Of a stretch of 64,000 bases of DNA, positions 35,110-43,782 are shown in pieces (within the stretch, counting starts at the first letter, position 1; every line of letters begins with the position of its first letter). The notes beneath the pieces were generated by a model, which was given only the letters and a program-made list of their open reading frames with translations, was not told the DNA's origin and ran no database searches. The translations under genes and the position numbers were made by a program. Origin of the DNA: Micavibrio_C sp965231165 (GTDB taxonomy: Bacteria; Pseudomonadota; Alphaproteobacteria; Micavibrionales; Micavibrionaceae); contig OZ246421.1 of NCBI GenBank assembly GCA_965231165.1, forward strand, positions 992,001 through 1,056,000, given 5' to 3'.

Positions 35110-36058
35110 GATGAAAATACTCCGCATTCTTATGTCAGGAATTCTGTCTTGCTGTTTTACCATTCCCGCGCTGGCGCAGGAAGGGCATTTCGGCATGCGT
35201 TTTGAATCCTTCAATAATATGCAGGGTATAAAATCAACTGAGAAGGAAGCGGAACCCGCCGCCCCCGCCGAAGCCAAAATCCTGATGCCGGACGCCAATA
35301 GTGACTTTTCAGAATTGCGCAGTCAGGGACTGGTGCTGGTGAAACAGATGATCGATCCCCTGCGTGTGCAGTTACAGGATGGACGCATCGTGCAACTGGC
35401 CGGTGTCGAAATTCCCGACAATGATCCGGCCCTCCCCGGCGAGATAGCCAGCAAGGCATTCGAACAACTGAAAACGATTCTCGCCAATAAACAGGTGACG
35501 TTTTACCAGACTAAAGCCGAAGGCGAAGGCCGCCGCAACCGTATGGGGCATTATCTCGGTCATCTTGAAACGCATCAGGATAAGATATGGGTGCAAGGGT
35601 TCCTGCTGAAAAACGGACTCGCCCGCATTCAACCCGGCGCGGACAATATCGAGATGTCCGCGCAAATGATCGCGCTTGAAAATGAAGCGCTGAAAGAAAA
35701 GCGCGGGATATGGGCTTCGGATAAATTCGGTGTGCTGACACCCGAAACAGCGGATACAGCCATGAACAGTTGGGCGATCATCGAAGGCACAATCAGCAAG
35801 ACCGGCATGTCGAACAATACAATCTTCCTCAATTTCGGCGATGACTGGCGCAAGGATTTTACCATTGGCATTGAGGGTGAAGTCCGTCGCCAGATGGCCA
35901 AGCGCCAGCTCGACACGCTGGGGATGGCCGGAAAACGGGTACGGGTGCATGGCTGGGTGGAGAGCTATAACGGCCCATATATCAAGCTTTCCAACGCCGC
36001 ATGGCTTGAGATCTTGCCAGATGCTGCGCCGCAAGCTAATCTGCCTGCAGATAATTAA
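35108..36058 (+). CDS. Secreted SNase-like (thermonuclease-fold) protein
   Basis: A protein of about 316 aa with signal peptide (MMKILRILMSGILSCCFTIPALA). The SNase-like OB-fold domain spans about 70-215: VKQMIDPLRVQLQDGRIVQLAGVEIPDN resembles the strand region with the first catalytic Asp/Arg area, and GLARIQPGAD and EALKEKRGIWAS match the C-terminal part. The catalytic Arg/Glu set of staphylococcal nuclease is not clearly complete, so activity is uncertain. ATGs at 35108 and 35111 are both possible. It is divergent from the M48 gene with no intergenic space. Confidence 0.8.
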   Translation: MMKILRILMSGILSCCFTIPALAQEGHFGMRFESFNNMQGIKSTEKEAEPAAPAEAKILMPDANSDFSELRSQGLVLVKQMIDPLRVQLQDGRIVQLAGVEIPDNDPALPGEIASKAFEQLKTILANKQVTFYQTKAEGEGRRNRMGHYLGHLETHQDKIWVQGFLLKNGLARIQPGADNIEMSAQMIALENEALKEKRGIWASDKFGVLTPETADTAMNSWAIIEGTISKTGMSNNTIFLNFGDDWRKDFTIGIEGEVRRQMAKRQLDTLGMAGKRVRVHGWVESYNGPYIKLSNAAWLEILPDAAPQANLPADN

Positions 36059-36086
36059 GAAATTAACGTTTTGAGGGTTTTCAGGC

Positions 36087-37058
36087 ATGACGGCACTCGC
36101 GCGCCGCAATACGCCCTATGATCTGTTTCCGCCGCTGTCCCCCTATTCCAGCGGCTTCCTCTCCGTTGACGACACGCATGAAATTTACTGGGAGCAAAGC
36201 GGCAATCCTGATGGTGTGCCCATCCTGCATATTCATGGCGGCCCCGGCGAAGGTGCTACGGCGAAACACCGCCGCTTCTTCGACCCCGATCATTACCGCA
36301 TCATTATATTCGACCAGCGCGGGGCCGGACGTTCACATCCGCTGGGCAGCCTGCATAACAATACGATGGCGCATTTACTCGACGACATGGAAAAATTGCG
36401 TCATCACCTGCGCATTGATCGTTGGCATTTGTTCGGCGGATCATGGGGCAGTACACTGGCGCTGGCTTATGCGCAGAAACATCCGAAAAACTGCATCAGC
36501 CTGATCCTGCGCGGCATCTTCTTATTACAGCAGGAAGAAGTCGATTGGTTCATGCACGGGATGAAAAATATTTTCCCCGAAGCATGGGAACAATTCGCCG
36601 CCCCCGTCCCCAAAGGCGAACGCCAAAACCTGCTCTCCTATTACTACAAAGCATTGTCCGGCGATGACCGTAAAGTTTCTCTCGAAGCCGCTGTGCGCTG
36701 GCGTTTATATGAAGGTGCCTGCGCGTCTCTGATCCCGAACTATGAAACCATTACCTCGGACGAGCAGAAAGATTTTGCCTGGGCGATGGCACGGATAGAG
36801 GCGCATTATTTTCTCAATCACGTCATCCCGCATGAGCAAAGCCTGCTCAAAGGGATCGACCGCATTCGCGGCATTCCCGCCACGATCATCCAGAGCCGTT
36901 ACGATATGCTCTGCCCCATCTACACCGCCAACCGCCTGCATCAGGAATGGCCCGAAGCCGATTACGTGATCGTCCCCAACGGCGGACATTCCGCCATGGA
37001 CGCTCCGGTGCGGTCACGCTTGATTGAAGCCACAGAAAATGCCAAAACCATCCGGTAA
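36087..37058 (+). CDS. pip: Proline iminopeptidase
   Basis: A 323-aa alpha/beta hydrolase (S33) that removes N-terminal proline from peptides. Family features are HIHGGPGEGATAKHRRFFDP (oxyanion region), FDQRGAGRSHP, nucleophile S119 in FGGSWGSTLALAYAQKHP, the acid in SRYDMLCP, and His in NGGHSAMD. No signal peptide, so it is likely cytoplasmic. It is followed 20 bases later by pgk. Confidence 0.94.
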   Translation: MTALARRNTPYDLFPPLSPYSSGFLSVDDTHEIYWEQSGNPDGVPILHIHGGPGEGATAKHRRFFDPDHYRIIIFDQRGAGRSHPLGSLHNNTMAHLLDDMEKLRHHLRIDRWHLFGGSWGSTLALAYAQKHPKNCISLILRGIFLLQQEEVDWFMHGMKNIFPEAWEQFAAPVPKGERQNLLSYYYKALSGDDRKVSLEAAVRWRLYEGACASLIPNYETITSDEQKDFAWAMARIEAHYFLNHVIPHEQSLLKGIDRIRGIPATIIQSRYDMLCPIYTANRLHQEWPEADYVIVPNGGHSAMDAPVRSRLIEATENAKTIR

Positions 37059-37077
37059 TTTATAGAGGAACCAGACT

Positions 37078-38283
37078 ATGACATTCAAAACCCTGCGCGA
37101 TTTCGACCTGAACGGTAAAACCGTATTGTTGCGAGCCGATCTCAATGTACCCGCAAAGGATGGCGTCGTTTCGGACAGTACGCGCGTCGACCGCCTGAAA
37201 CCGACCATCGACTGGCTGGTGCAGCATGGCGCGAAGACAGTCGTGTTGTCGCACTTCGGTCGTCCGAAGGGCGGTTATGAAGCAGAATTCTCGCTGGCGT
37301 TCCTGACGAAGGACTTAAAGAAAAGCTGGGGCGTGGACGTTGCCTTTGGCAAGGACTGCATTGGTGCAGACGCGCAAGCACTGGTCAGCAGCCTGAAACC
37401 CGGACAGGTGGGACTGCTGGAAAATCTGCGTTTCCACAAAGGCGAAGAAGGCAACGATCCGGCGTTCGTCAAGGAACTGGCCAAGCTTGGCGATATCTAT
37501 ATCAATGACGCCTTCTCTGCCGCGCACCGCGCCCATGCCTCGACCGAAGGCCTCGCCCACCAGATGCCGACAGGTGCCGGTTTCCTGATGGAAACAGAAC
37601 TGAACGCGCTGAGCAACGCGCTGGAAGCCCCGCAGCGTCCGGTTGTCGCCATCGTCGGCGGCGCTAAAATTTCATCGAAGCTTTCCGTTCTCGATAATCT
37701 CGTCCGCAAGGTCGATGTGCTGTTCCTCGGCGGCGGCATGGCCAACACGTTCTTGTTCGCGCAAGGCGTGGAAGTCGGCAAATCGCTGTGCGAGCGCGAT
37801 ATGTCCGATGAAGCCCGCAAAATCATGCAAACCGCCAAGGATAGCGGCTGCGAGATCGTGCTGCCGTCTGACCGTGTTATCCTGAAAGAATTCGGCAAAA
37901 ACGCGCCGCATACTATTTGCGACACCAAAGCCGTTCCCGCCGATCAGGAAGCCGTCGATATCGGCCCCGCCTCTGTCGAATTGCTGAAGAAACATCTGGC
38001 GACCGCCAAGACCGTTCTGTGGAACGGCCCGCTCGGCGTATTTGAAGTCGAGCCATTTGATAAAGGCACCAACGAAGCCGCCCGTGCGGTTGCTGATTTT
38101 ACAGCCAAAGGCACACTGGTCAGCGTTGCCGGTGGCGGCGATACGGTTTCCGCGCTGGAACATGCCGGTGTGGCGGATAAATTCAGCTACGTATCCACCG
38201 CCGGTGGCGCCTTCCTTGAATGGATGGAAGGCAAGGAACTTCCCGGTGTCGCAGCGCTAGAGGCTTATAAGAACGCTGCATAA
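37078..38283 (+). CDS. pgk: Phosphoglycerate kinase
   Basis: A 401-aa glycolytic enzyme that transfers phosphate from 1,3-bisphosphoglycerate to ADP. It shows the substrate-binding LRADLNVPAKDG, SHFGRPKGG, NDAFSAAHRAHAS, and the nucleotide-binding SVAGGGDTVSAL and STAGGAFLEWMEGKELPG near the C-terminus. No gap is seen in the first partner neighbours: the usual gapdh and fba genes are not adjacent here. A composite repeat follows immediately. Confidence 0.97.
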   Translation: MTFKTLRDFDLNGKTVLLRADLNVPAKDGVVSDSTRVDRLKPTIDWLVQHGAKTVVLSHFGRPKGGYEAEFSLAFLTKDLKKSWGVDVAFGKDCIGADAQALVSSLKPGQVGLLENLRFHKGEEGNDPAFVKELAKLGDIYINDAFSAAHRAHASTEGLAHQMPTGAGFLMETELNALSNALEAPQRPVVAIVGGAKISSKLSVLDNLVRKVDVLFLGGGMANTFLFAQGVEVGKSLCERDMSDEARKIMQTAKDSGCEIVLPSDRVILKEFGKNAPHTICDTKAVPADQEAVDIGPASVELLKKHLATAKTVLWNGPLGVFEVEPFDKGTNEAARAVADFTAKGTLVSVAGGGDTVSALEHAGVADKFSYVSTAGGAFLEWMEGKELPGVAALEAYKNAA

Positions 38284-38289
38284 TTTTTT

Positions 38290-38372
38290 GTCATTCCCCG
38301 CGCAGGCGGGGAATCCATTCATCTGCTCGCGCAGGCTTAAAAATAGATCCCCCGGACTAGCCGGGGGATGAC
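38290..38372. repeat. GTCAT...ATGAC repeat, composite subtype (CCCCGC/CCCCCGG)
   Basis: An 83-bp element made of two hairpins: ATTCCCCGC/GCGGGGAAT near the left end and ATCCCCCGG/CCGGGGGAT near the right, bounded by GTCAT and ATGAC. The inverted copy at 58834-58917 has the same two modules. It lies between pgk and the DUF2336 gene and could act as a bidirectional terminator. Confidence 0.88.
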
Positions 38373-38397
38373 ACACTCTATAAAACTCTAAAAATTC

Positions 38398-39534
38398 CTA
38401 TGCGTCACATTCCAGTGGCGTATTTGTCCGCAGCAAGCGTTGCGCTACTTCCGGACGCACCTTGTCGAAATAATTCAACACGCCCAGCATGTCCTGCTGG
38501 TTGATAATGCGTTGATCCGTACGCATGCGGTTTGTCAGCAGGAAAATCGTGGCGTAATCTATTTTCTGGATACCATGAGCGCGACACACAACCGCTAATC
38601 CTTTGCCACATGATTGTTTCAGGTAATCATGTGTCGTTTCAACGGGGACGCCTGTATAGACCGAGAACATCGCGATAAAGGACGTAATCTGTCCGCGTTT
38701 CAGACTCGACATCATCGTATGCAGAGTTAGCTTCCCTTTATTGGCATACTGTTTTGCGGCCTGCATCACGCGGTCATTCGGCATAAACTGATCAAACTGA
38801 TCGGCACTAGAGAATTCCAGCGTGATCTCGTCGATAGCGGATGACATCTCCCCTGAGAAAATTCCGTAATAATCGCGGATATAATGCTTTAACTCCTGAC
38901 CGACATGATCATAAAGCTTGCGCACGATCTGGTCCGGCAATTCGGTGCGCATCAGCAATGGTCTGGCAATATTCTCATTACGACGTCCCATATCCGTCAG
39001 AATATCCAGCGCATGCCATGTCAAACGCGCATGTTCATTGGCAGAGAGAACAATCGCCGTCCCCTCTTCTTTCTTGTCCGCCAGCACATCAATGAGATGA
39101 GCGCTGAGATTTTCACGCGCGGCAATCGCCTGCCAGTATTCGGCACCGCGTGATTTCACGATATAGATTAAATCCAGATCGCTTAAGACCTTGCTCTTGC
39201 TCAAAACCGGTCGCGCCACGGCGATGTCATCGTTTGCCAGGTTGAGCACCAGACGCAGCGGCGCATCATCAAGAACTGACAAACGCTCTGCCAGCGCTTC
39301 ACGCAGATCACGCTCTGCCTGACGCATCAGCCCAATCAGAACATCGGAAAGCAATTCCTGCTCGCGGCCGCTTAACTGGACGTGTGTTTCCAAAAGCGCG
39401 GCGACAGCGCTTGTCAGCTCGGCGCGGGCCAGCGGGTCATCGTCCCGGGCCAAATCATAAACCTTCTGTGAGTCATAAAGTCGCACAAGAAGTGAGGCGA
39501 CTTGCGGTGACTTGTCAAACAAGCTCATATCCAT
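38398..39534 (-). CDS. DUF2336 domain protein
   Basis: A 378-aa helical protein of the alphaproteobacterial DUF2336 family, with HEAT-like helical repeats in the N-terminal half (about 40-190, e.g. LAERLSVLDDAPLRLVLNLANDDIAVARPVL) and the domain core later. Some members are described as polar or cell-cycle-linked proteins; the role here is unknown. ATG 39534 (MDMSLFDKSP) is chosen; 39528 is equally plausible. No strong ribosome site is visible. Confidence 0.85.
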   Translation of the reverse strand: MDMSLFDKSPQVASLLVRLYDSQKVYDLARDDDPLARAELTSAVAALLETHVQLSGREQELLSDVLIGLMRQAERDLREALAERLSVLDDAPLRLVLNLANDDIAVARPVLSKSKVLSDLDLIYIVKSRGAEYWQAIAARENLSAHLIDVLADKKEEGTAIVLSANEHARLTWHALDILTDMGRRNENIARPLLMRTELPDQIVRKLYDHVGQELKHYIRDYYGIFSGEMSSAIDEITLEFSSADQFDQFMPNDRVMQAAKQYANKGKLTLHTMMSSLKRGQITSFIAMFSVYTGVPVETTHDYLKQSCGKGLAVVCRAHGIQKIDYATIFLLTNRMRTDQRIINQQDMLGVLNYFDKVRPEVAQRLLRTNTPLECDA

Positions 39535-39910
39535 AACGAAAAACCCAAAAACCCAAACAGTCATCGACTACGGCCAGAGATCATCTCTAAACCGCAACAC
39601 GTCCGCTCTATCTACCGCTTGGCCGACTTGCGCCGGTTTATCCCCAAATAGTCTTTTTATATTCTTATCAAAGAGATAACTGGTTTTTTGAAAGGCCGCC
39701 GAACAGCGACCCGCAACCTTATATATCTCCTCACACCTAGTACCGTTTTACGCCTGAGTCATTACTATCGGGTTAACGTAATCACGAAAATTTTCTTAAC
39801 AACAGTCCCTGATACCCCGCTCCACCGGTAAAGATTTTATTAACCGTTACCCCTTATGATATAAGACACGGGAGGAATTCTGCCCGTGTCTTATTCGTTT
39901 GGGGATCTTT
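39535..39910. other. 376-bp intergenic region with a perfect 12-bp hairpin
   Basis: No credible protein ORF. The reverse strand at 39585-39650 weakly resembles a tRNA D arm but has no T arm. Near the right end ATAAGACACGGG (39861-39872) pairs perfectly with CCCGTGTCTTAT (39883-39894) around a 10-nt loop, 16 bases before ATG 39911. Confidence 0.6.
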
Positions 39911-40162
39911 ATGGCATTGAACGTTGGTAGTTATACGCAACAGGCTCTGGTGAATCCGTTCCAGCAGCGCAATGAAGAAGCGCGCGCGCCGGAACAAAAG
40001 AAACCTGAGGAAAATAGAACACAGCCCCGTGAAGCCGCTGCTGCTGGTGCACAGGAAACGGAAACGCGCAACGAGCGCCGCGCCGAGTCCGCCCGCTCCG
40101 ACGAGCGTTCTGAAGAGACTCGCGATTCCCGCCGCGGCAGCAATGTCGATATTACAGTTTAG
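39911..40162 (+). CDS. Small highly charged disordered protein
   Basis: An 83-aa protein: a short ordered N-terminus (MALNVGSYTQQALVNPFQQR), then a Glu/Arg/Ala/Ser-rich tail with almost no hydrophobic residues. Intrinsic disorder is very likely. GGGGAT precedes the ATG. A hairpin lies in its leader and a terminator follows it, so it seems to be a single transcription unit. No family recognised. Confidence 0.65.
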   Translation: MALNVGSYTQQALVNPFQQRNEEARAPEQKKPEENRTQPREAAAAGAQETETRNERRAESARSDERSEETRDSRRGSNVDITV

Positions 40163-40187
40163 GAAACAGGTTCATCGCGAACGCAAG

Positions 40188-40216
40188 AAAACGGCACTTT
40201 CAGGTGCCGTTTTTCT
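40188..40216 (+). terminator. Terminator between the small charged gene and amn
   Basis: Stem AAAACGGCAC / GTGCCGTTTT with loop TTTCAG and T-rich flanks on both sides, so it can serve both convergent genes. Confidence 0.88.
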
Positions 40217-40217
40217 T

Positions 40218-41726
40218 TTACTGGAACGCCGGTTCGTTGAACGAACGCAGTTTACGGCTATGCAGTTTGGCGGACCCTATATTGCGGAGCAACGCCATCG
40301 TCAACAGACCCACCTGCAAATGCTGCTCTACCCGTTCGCGGTAGAAGCGGTCCGCCATGCCCGGCAGTTTCAACTGACCATGCAGCGGCTTGTCCGATAC
40401 GCACAGCAAAGTGCCATAAGGGACGCGGAAACGGAAACCGTTGGCCGCCACCGTTCCTGATTCCATATCGAGCGCAATGGCGCGGCTCTGACTTAAACGC
40501 GCGTTCTGGCGGATATGCGGGCGCAGCTCCCAGTTACGGTCATCAACCGTCGCCACCGTACCGGTACGCATGATTTTCTTGAGGTCGTAACCGACAAGCC
40601 CCGTCACCTGCGACACGGCCTGTTCCAAAGCAATCTGGATTTCAGACAGTGCGGGCACCGGAATCGCCGGATGCAGGTCGCGGTACAGCACGTTATCTTC
40701 GCGCAGATAACCATGCGCCAGAACATAGTCGCCAAGGTTCTGCGAATTACGCAAGCCCGCGCAGTGCCCCAGCATCAGCCATGCATGCGGGCGCAACACG
40801 GCCACATGGTCGGTAATCGTTTTGGCATTCGACGGGCCGACACCGATATTGATCATTGTAATGCCGTTGCCGTCAGCGCGTTTCAGGTGATAGGCCGGCA
40901 TCTGCGGCAGGCGCTTGATCGGCGTACCCGCTTCATCCAGCACGGCAAAACCCGGCATATTGCGGTTGGCGGTGACGCGGTTACCCGGCTCGACGAAGGC
41001 GGTGTATTCCATCCGCTCTTTCTTCAATTCAGGATTATCCGTCGGCTCCATGATCTCGCGGCAGATATTCACGAATTCATCAATATAGAACTGATAGTTG
41101 GTGTAGATCACGTAATTCTGGAAGTGCGCGCCGCCTGTGCCTGAATAATGTTTCAGGCGCATCAGGCTCAAATCGATGCGCGGCGCACGGAACAGCGCCA
41201 GTGGTGCTGCCTCACCGTGCTTAACGACATGTGTGCCGTTCGCCACTTCATCATCCATGATACTTAGGTCAGGCTGATCGAATGTCAGCGGCAAGGCATT
41301 GATCTGTTCACCAGTCAGGTCGCCCTCAAGGTGAAACTCTTCACCCAGCGCGAAATGGATGGGGATCGGCGTATCGCTGACGCCGACTTCGACGGGTATG
41401 TCATGATTGAGGATCAGCAGACGAATCTGCTCCAGCAGGTAATCGGAAAAAATATCCGGGCGCGTCACTGTGGTTTCATAGACGCCGGGACGCGGAACAA
41501 AACCATATGACAGACGCGTATCAACCCGGCGCGCCATGTCGGTTTCAATCCGTACATAGGGGTAGCAGGCACGAACGCGCTGACCGGGAATATGCCCCTG
41601 TGCGAAAGAGTCGAACTGCGAACGGAGATACTCCATATTCGCATGATATATCTCGTTCACGGCAGCAACAGCCGCCTGAGCATCTTTGAATTTACGGGGT
41701 TTAAATTTTGCTGGGCCTTTTATCAT
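40218..41726 (-). CDS. amn: AMP nucleosidase
   Basis: A 502-aa enzyme that hydrolyses AMP to adenine and ribose 5-phosphate. The N-terminal AMP-nucleosidase-specific domain (about 1-190) is followed by a phosphorylase-like catalytic domain with INIGVGPSNAKTITDHVAVLRP, MLGHCAGLR and the nucleoside-binding ALDMESGTVAANGFRFRVPYGTLLCVSDKPLHG. Length and these motifs match Amn. A separate gene; ftsY lies upstream on the same strand with a 31-base gap. Confidence 0.95.
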   Translation of the reverse strand: MIKGPAKFKPRKFKDAQAAVAAVNEIYHANMEYLRSQFDSFAQGHIPGQRVRACYPYVRIETDMARRVDTRLSYGFVPRPGVYETTVTRPDIFSDYLLEQIRLLILNHDIPVEVGVSDTPIPIHFALGEEFHLEGDLTGEQINALPLTFDQPDLSIMDDEVANGTHVVKHGEAAPLALFRAPRIDLSLMRLKHYSGTGGAHFQNYVIYTNYQFYIDEFVNICREIMEPTDNPELKKERMEYTAFVEPGNRVTANRNMPGFAVLDEAGTPIKRLPQMPAYHLKRADGNGITMINIGVGPSNAKTITDHVAVLRPHAWLMLGHCAGLRNSQNLGDYVLAHGYLREDNVLYRDLHPAIPVPALSEIQIALEQAVSQVTGLVGYDLKKIMRTGTVATVDDRNWELRPHIRQNARLSQSRAIALDMESGTVAANGFRFRVPYGTLLCVSDKPLHGQLKLPGMADRFYRERVEQHLQVGLLTMALLRNIGSAKLHSRKLRSFNEPAFQ

Positions 41727-41757
41727 AAAGCCATGGTCGCCCAGAATCAGGGATTTT

Positions 41758-42798
41758 TCAAGGCGTTACTTGCCCAATGCCCACCAGAGAATCGGAAAAT
41801 TCACGGGCGCTGAAGGGCTGCAAATCCTCGATTCCTTCGCCAACACCAATCAAATGGATGGGCAGCCCAAAACGGTCGGCAAGTCCCACGACCACCCCGC
41901 CTTTGGCGGAACCGTCCAGCTTGGTCACCACCAGACCCGAAACATTGACCATTTGGCGGAAAGTTTCGACCTGTGCGTGGGCGTTCTGGCCTGTGGTCGA
42001 ATCCAGCACCAGCAGCGTGGCGTGGGGCAACGCGGCATCGTGTTTTTTCAGCACACGGATGATTTTTTCCAGTTCGGCCATCAGGTTTGATTTGTTATGC
42101 AGGCGTCCGGCGGTATCGACCAGCAGCACATCGACATTCTGGTCCTTCGCCGCCTGATAGGCCTCGAACGCCACGGCGGCGGCATCGGCCCCGGTTTCCT
42201 TGGCGATAAAAATAGAGTGTGTGCGGTCAGACCATATTTTCAGCTGTTCCACGGCGGCGGCACGGAACGTATCCCCGGCGGCGATGGCCACCTTTTTCCC
42301 CTCTTTATGGAGGTTGTGCGCAATCTTGCCGATCGTCGTCGTCTTGCCCGCGCCATTCACGCCGCAGACCAGCACGACGAAAGGGCCGCCTTCCGGTTTG
42401 GTAAAGGCCAGAGGCCGAGCGACAGGATCAAGAATAGTAGAAATACTGGATGACAAAGCTGCACGGATTTCATGCTCGTCGAGATCCTTGCCGAAACGGT
42501 CTTTGGAAAAATCGGCGATGACTTTCGCCGCTGTTTGCGGGCCAAGGTCAGCGGTGATCAGCACTTCTTCAAGGGCATCTAGCGTATCCTGATCCAGTTT
42601 TTTCTTGGTGATGAGGTCGGCAATCCCCTGCCCCAGCTTGGCAGATGATTTACTTAAGCCCCAGCCCAGACGCGATACCCAGGTTTCACCGGGGCGGTCG
42701 CCTTCGAGCGCAAGCGAAGGCGCGGATTCCGCCACAGCGATTACCGGGCTTTCCGTTTGCGGAACATCTATTTTCTTGTCTTTGCGCCAAAATGCCAT
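41758..42798 (-). CDS. ftsY: Signal recognition particle receptor FtsY
   Basis: SRP receptor GTPase that docks Ffh-ribosome complexes at the membrane. 346 aa. The short acidic N-terminal A region (about 1-45) is followed by the N domain and the G domain with GVNGAGKTTTIGKIA (P loop, about 146-153), DTFRAAAVEQL, DTAGRLHNKSNLMAEL and TKLDGSAKGG. Its partner ffh is 4 kb away in this window. mtaB lies upstream on the same strand with one gene between, a common alphaproteobacterial neighbourhood. Confidence 0.96.
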   Translation of the reverse strand: MAFWRKDKKIDVPQTESPVIAVAESAPSLALEGDRPGETWVSRLGWGLSKSSAKLGQGIADLITKKKLDQDTLDALEEVLITADLGPQTAAKVIADFSKDRFGKDLDEHEIRAALSSSISTILDPVARPLAFTKPEGGPFVVLVCGVNGAGKTTTIGKIAHNLHKEGKKVAIAAGDTFRAAAVEQLKIWSDRTHSIFIAKETGADAAAVAFEAYQAAKDQNVDVLLVDTAGRLHNKSNLMAELEKIIRVLKKHDAALPHATLLVLDSTTGQNAHAQVETFRQMVNVSGLVVTKLDGSAKGGVVVGLADRFGLPIHLIGVGEGIEDLQPFSAREFSDSLVGIGQVTP

Positions 42799-42837
42799 GG
42801 CCGGACACTAGCAAACCCAAGGGCCAAAAGCAAAAAC

Positions 42838-43689
42838 TCAGTTCTTTATGGCCGGGACATTGTTGAAGATATTCACCCGCGGCTTATAGGGCTTATGTTC
42901 CCAGGTCTCGGCAGCCGATTTCTTTTCCGGCGGCGGTGCCTGCGTTGCCAGTTTGGCGTTTTTTGGGTTACACACTCTCATATTCTTCCCAAACTGCGCA
43001 TATTCTTCCGGTGTATCTACCAAACCGTTCATACGTGCCATCTCCTCGCGCATGACCTGTTTGAAATAAACATCCACCATTTCTTTAATGCCCTGCTTGA
43101 CCTCTTGGGCGCGCGTTTTGAGTTTGTCCGAACCCACATGCTGGGCCTCCAGATGCGCGATAATTTCCGGCAGGTCCTTTTTCAGGCGCGCGGCCATCTT
43201 GAGCGCCACCTGTTTATTGACTTCATAGTGCCTGACTTCGTGCGGCTGGATCAGATTGAATTCGCAACTGCCCTTGGGGTATTCCGTCGGGATCATAATG
43301 ATGGTTCTGAACATCATGTCGATGGTCAGCTCCTTGATATAAAGACAGCCATAGGCCCAATAATCATCCAGCGGCTCAGCATCCAGATTGTAGCTGTAAT
43401 AGGCCGCCCAGCCGCCCGCCGCTTGTCCGGCAGTCTGCATGTGTTTTGACGACCAGATTCCTTCCATTTCATTTTTCTTCAGCCATTCCTTGCTGCTTTT
43501 GCCGCCGTCGCTATTCAGAAAGGCCAGAGTTTTTGTGAGGTCGTAGTGCGGTTCCGGCGTTTCCAGATTGATATTGATCTGGGAAACATAGGGTTTCTTT
43601 TGCGCGCAAGCCGATGGCTCCGCGGAAACGCTCTGTGTGCTGAATAATAAAAGTAGAAGTGAAAGTCCAATATAAGAAATGCGCATCAT
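42838..43689 (-). CDS. Secreted zincin-like protein (HEVRH motif)
   Basis: A 283-aa exported protein with signal peptide (MMRISYIGLSLLLLLFSTQSVSA). At residues 150-154 it has H-E-V-R-H in PHEVRHYEVNK, fitting the HExxH zinc motif, followed by a long helix. This resembles secreted DUF922-type proteases. C28, C115, C142 and C248 may form disulfides. It is not annotated as a peptidase by any clear full-length match I know, so activity is inference. It sits between ftsY and mtaB. Confidence 0.72.
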   Translation of the reverse strand: MMRISYIGLSLLLLLFSTQSVSAEPSACAQKKPYVSQININLETPEPHYDLTKTLAFLNSDGGKSSKEWLKKNEMEGIWSSKHMQTAGQAAGGWAAYYSYNLDAEPLDDYWAYGCLYIKELTIDMMFRTIIMIPTEYPKGSCEFNLIQPHEVRHYEVNKQVALKMAARLKKDLPEIIAHLEAQHVGSDKLKTRAQEVKQGIKEMVDVYFKQVMREEMARMNGLVDTPEEYAQFGKNMRVCNPKNAKLATQAPPPEKKSAAETWEHKPYKPRVNIFNNVPAIKN

Positions 43690-43782
43690 CTACGAAAACC
43701 CCCATTTCCGACCGATATGCATCATTGTACTCTTATTAGGGCGCAATGTCTGCGGAGGATTTTGGGGACTTATCGTAAAAAA

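Noticed and set aside
39585..39650. tRNA-like sequence on the minus strand (GCCAAGCGGTA, resembling a D arm).
   Set aside because: There is no matching T arm (GGTTCGA...), no acceptor pairing and no CCA, so it is chance or a remnant at best.
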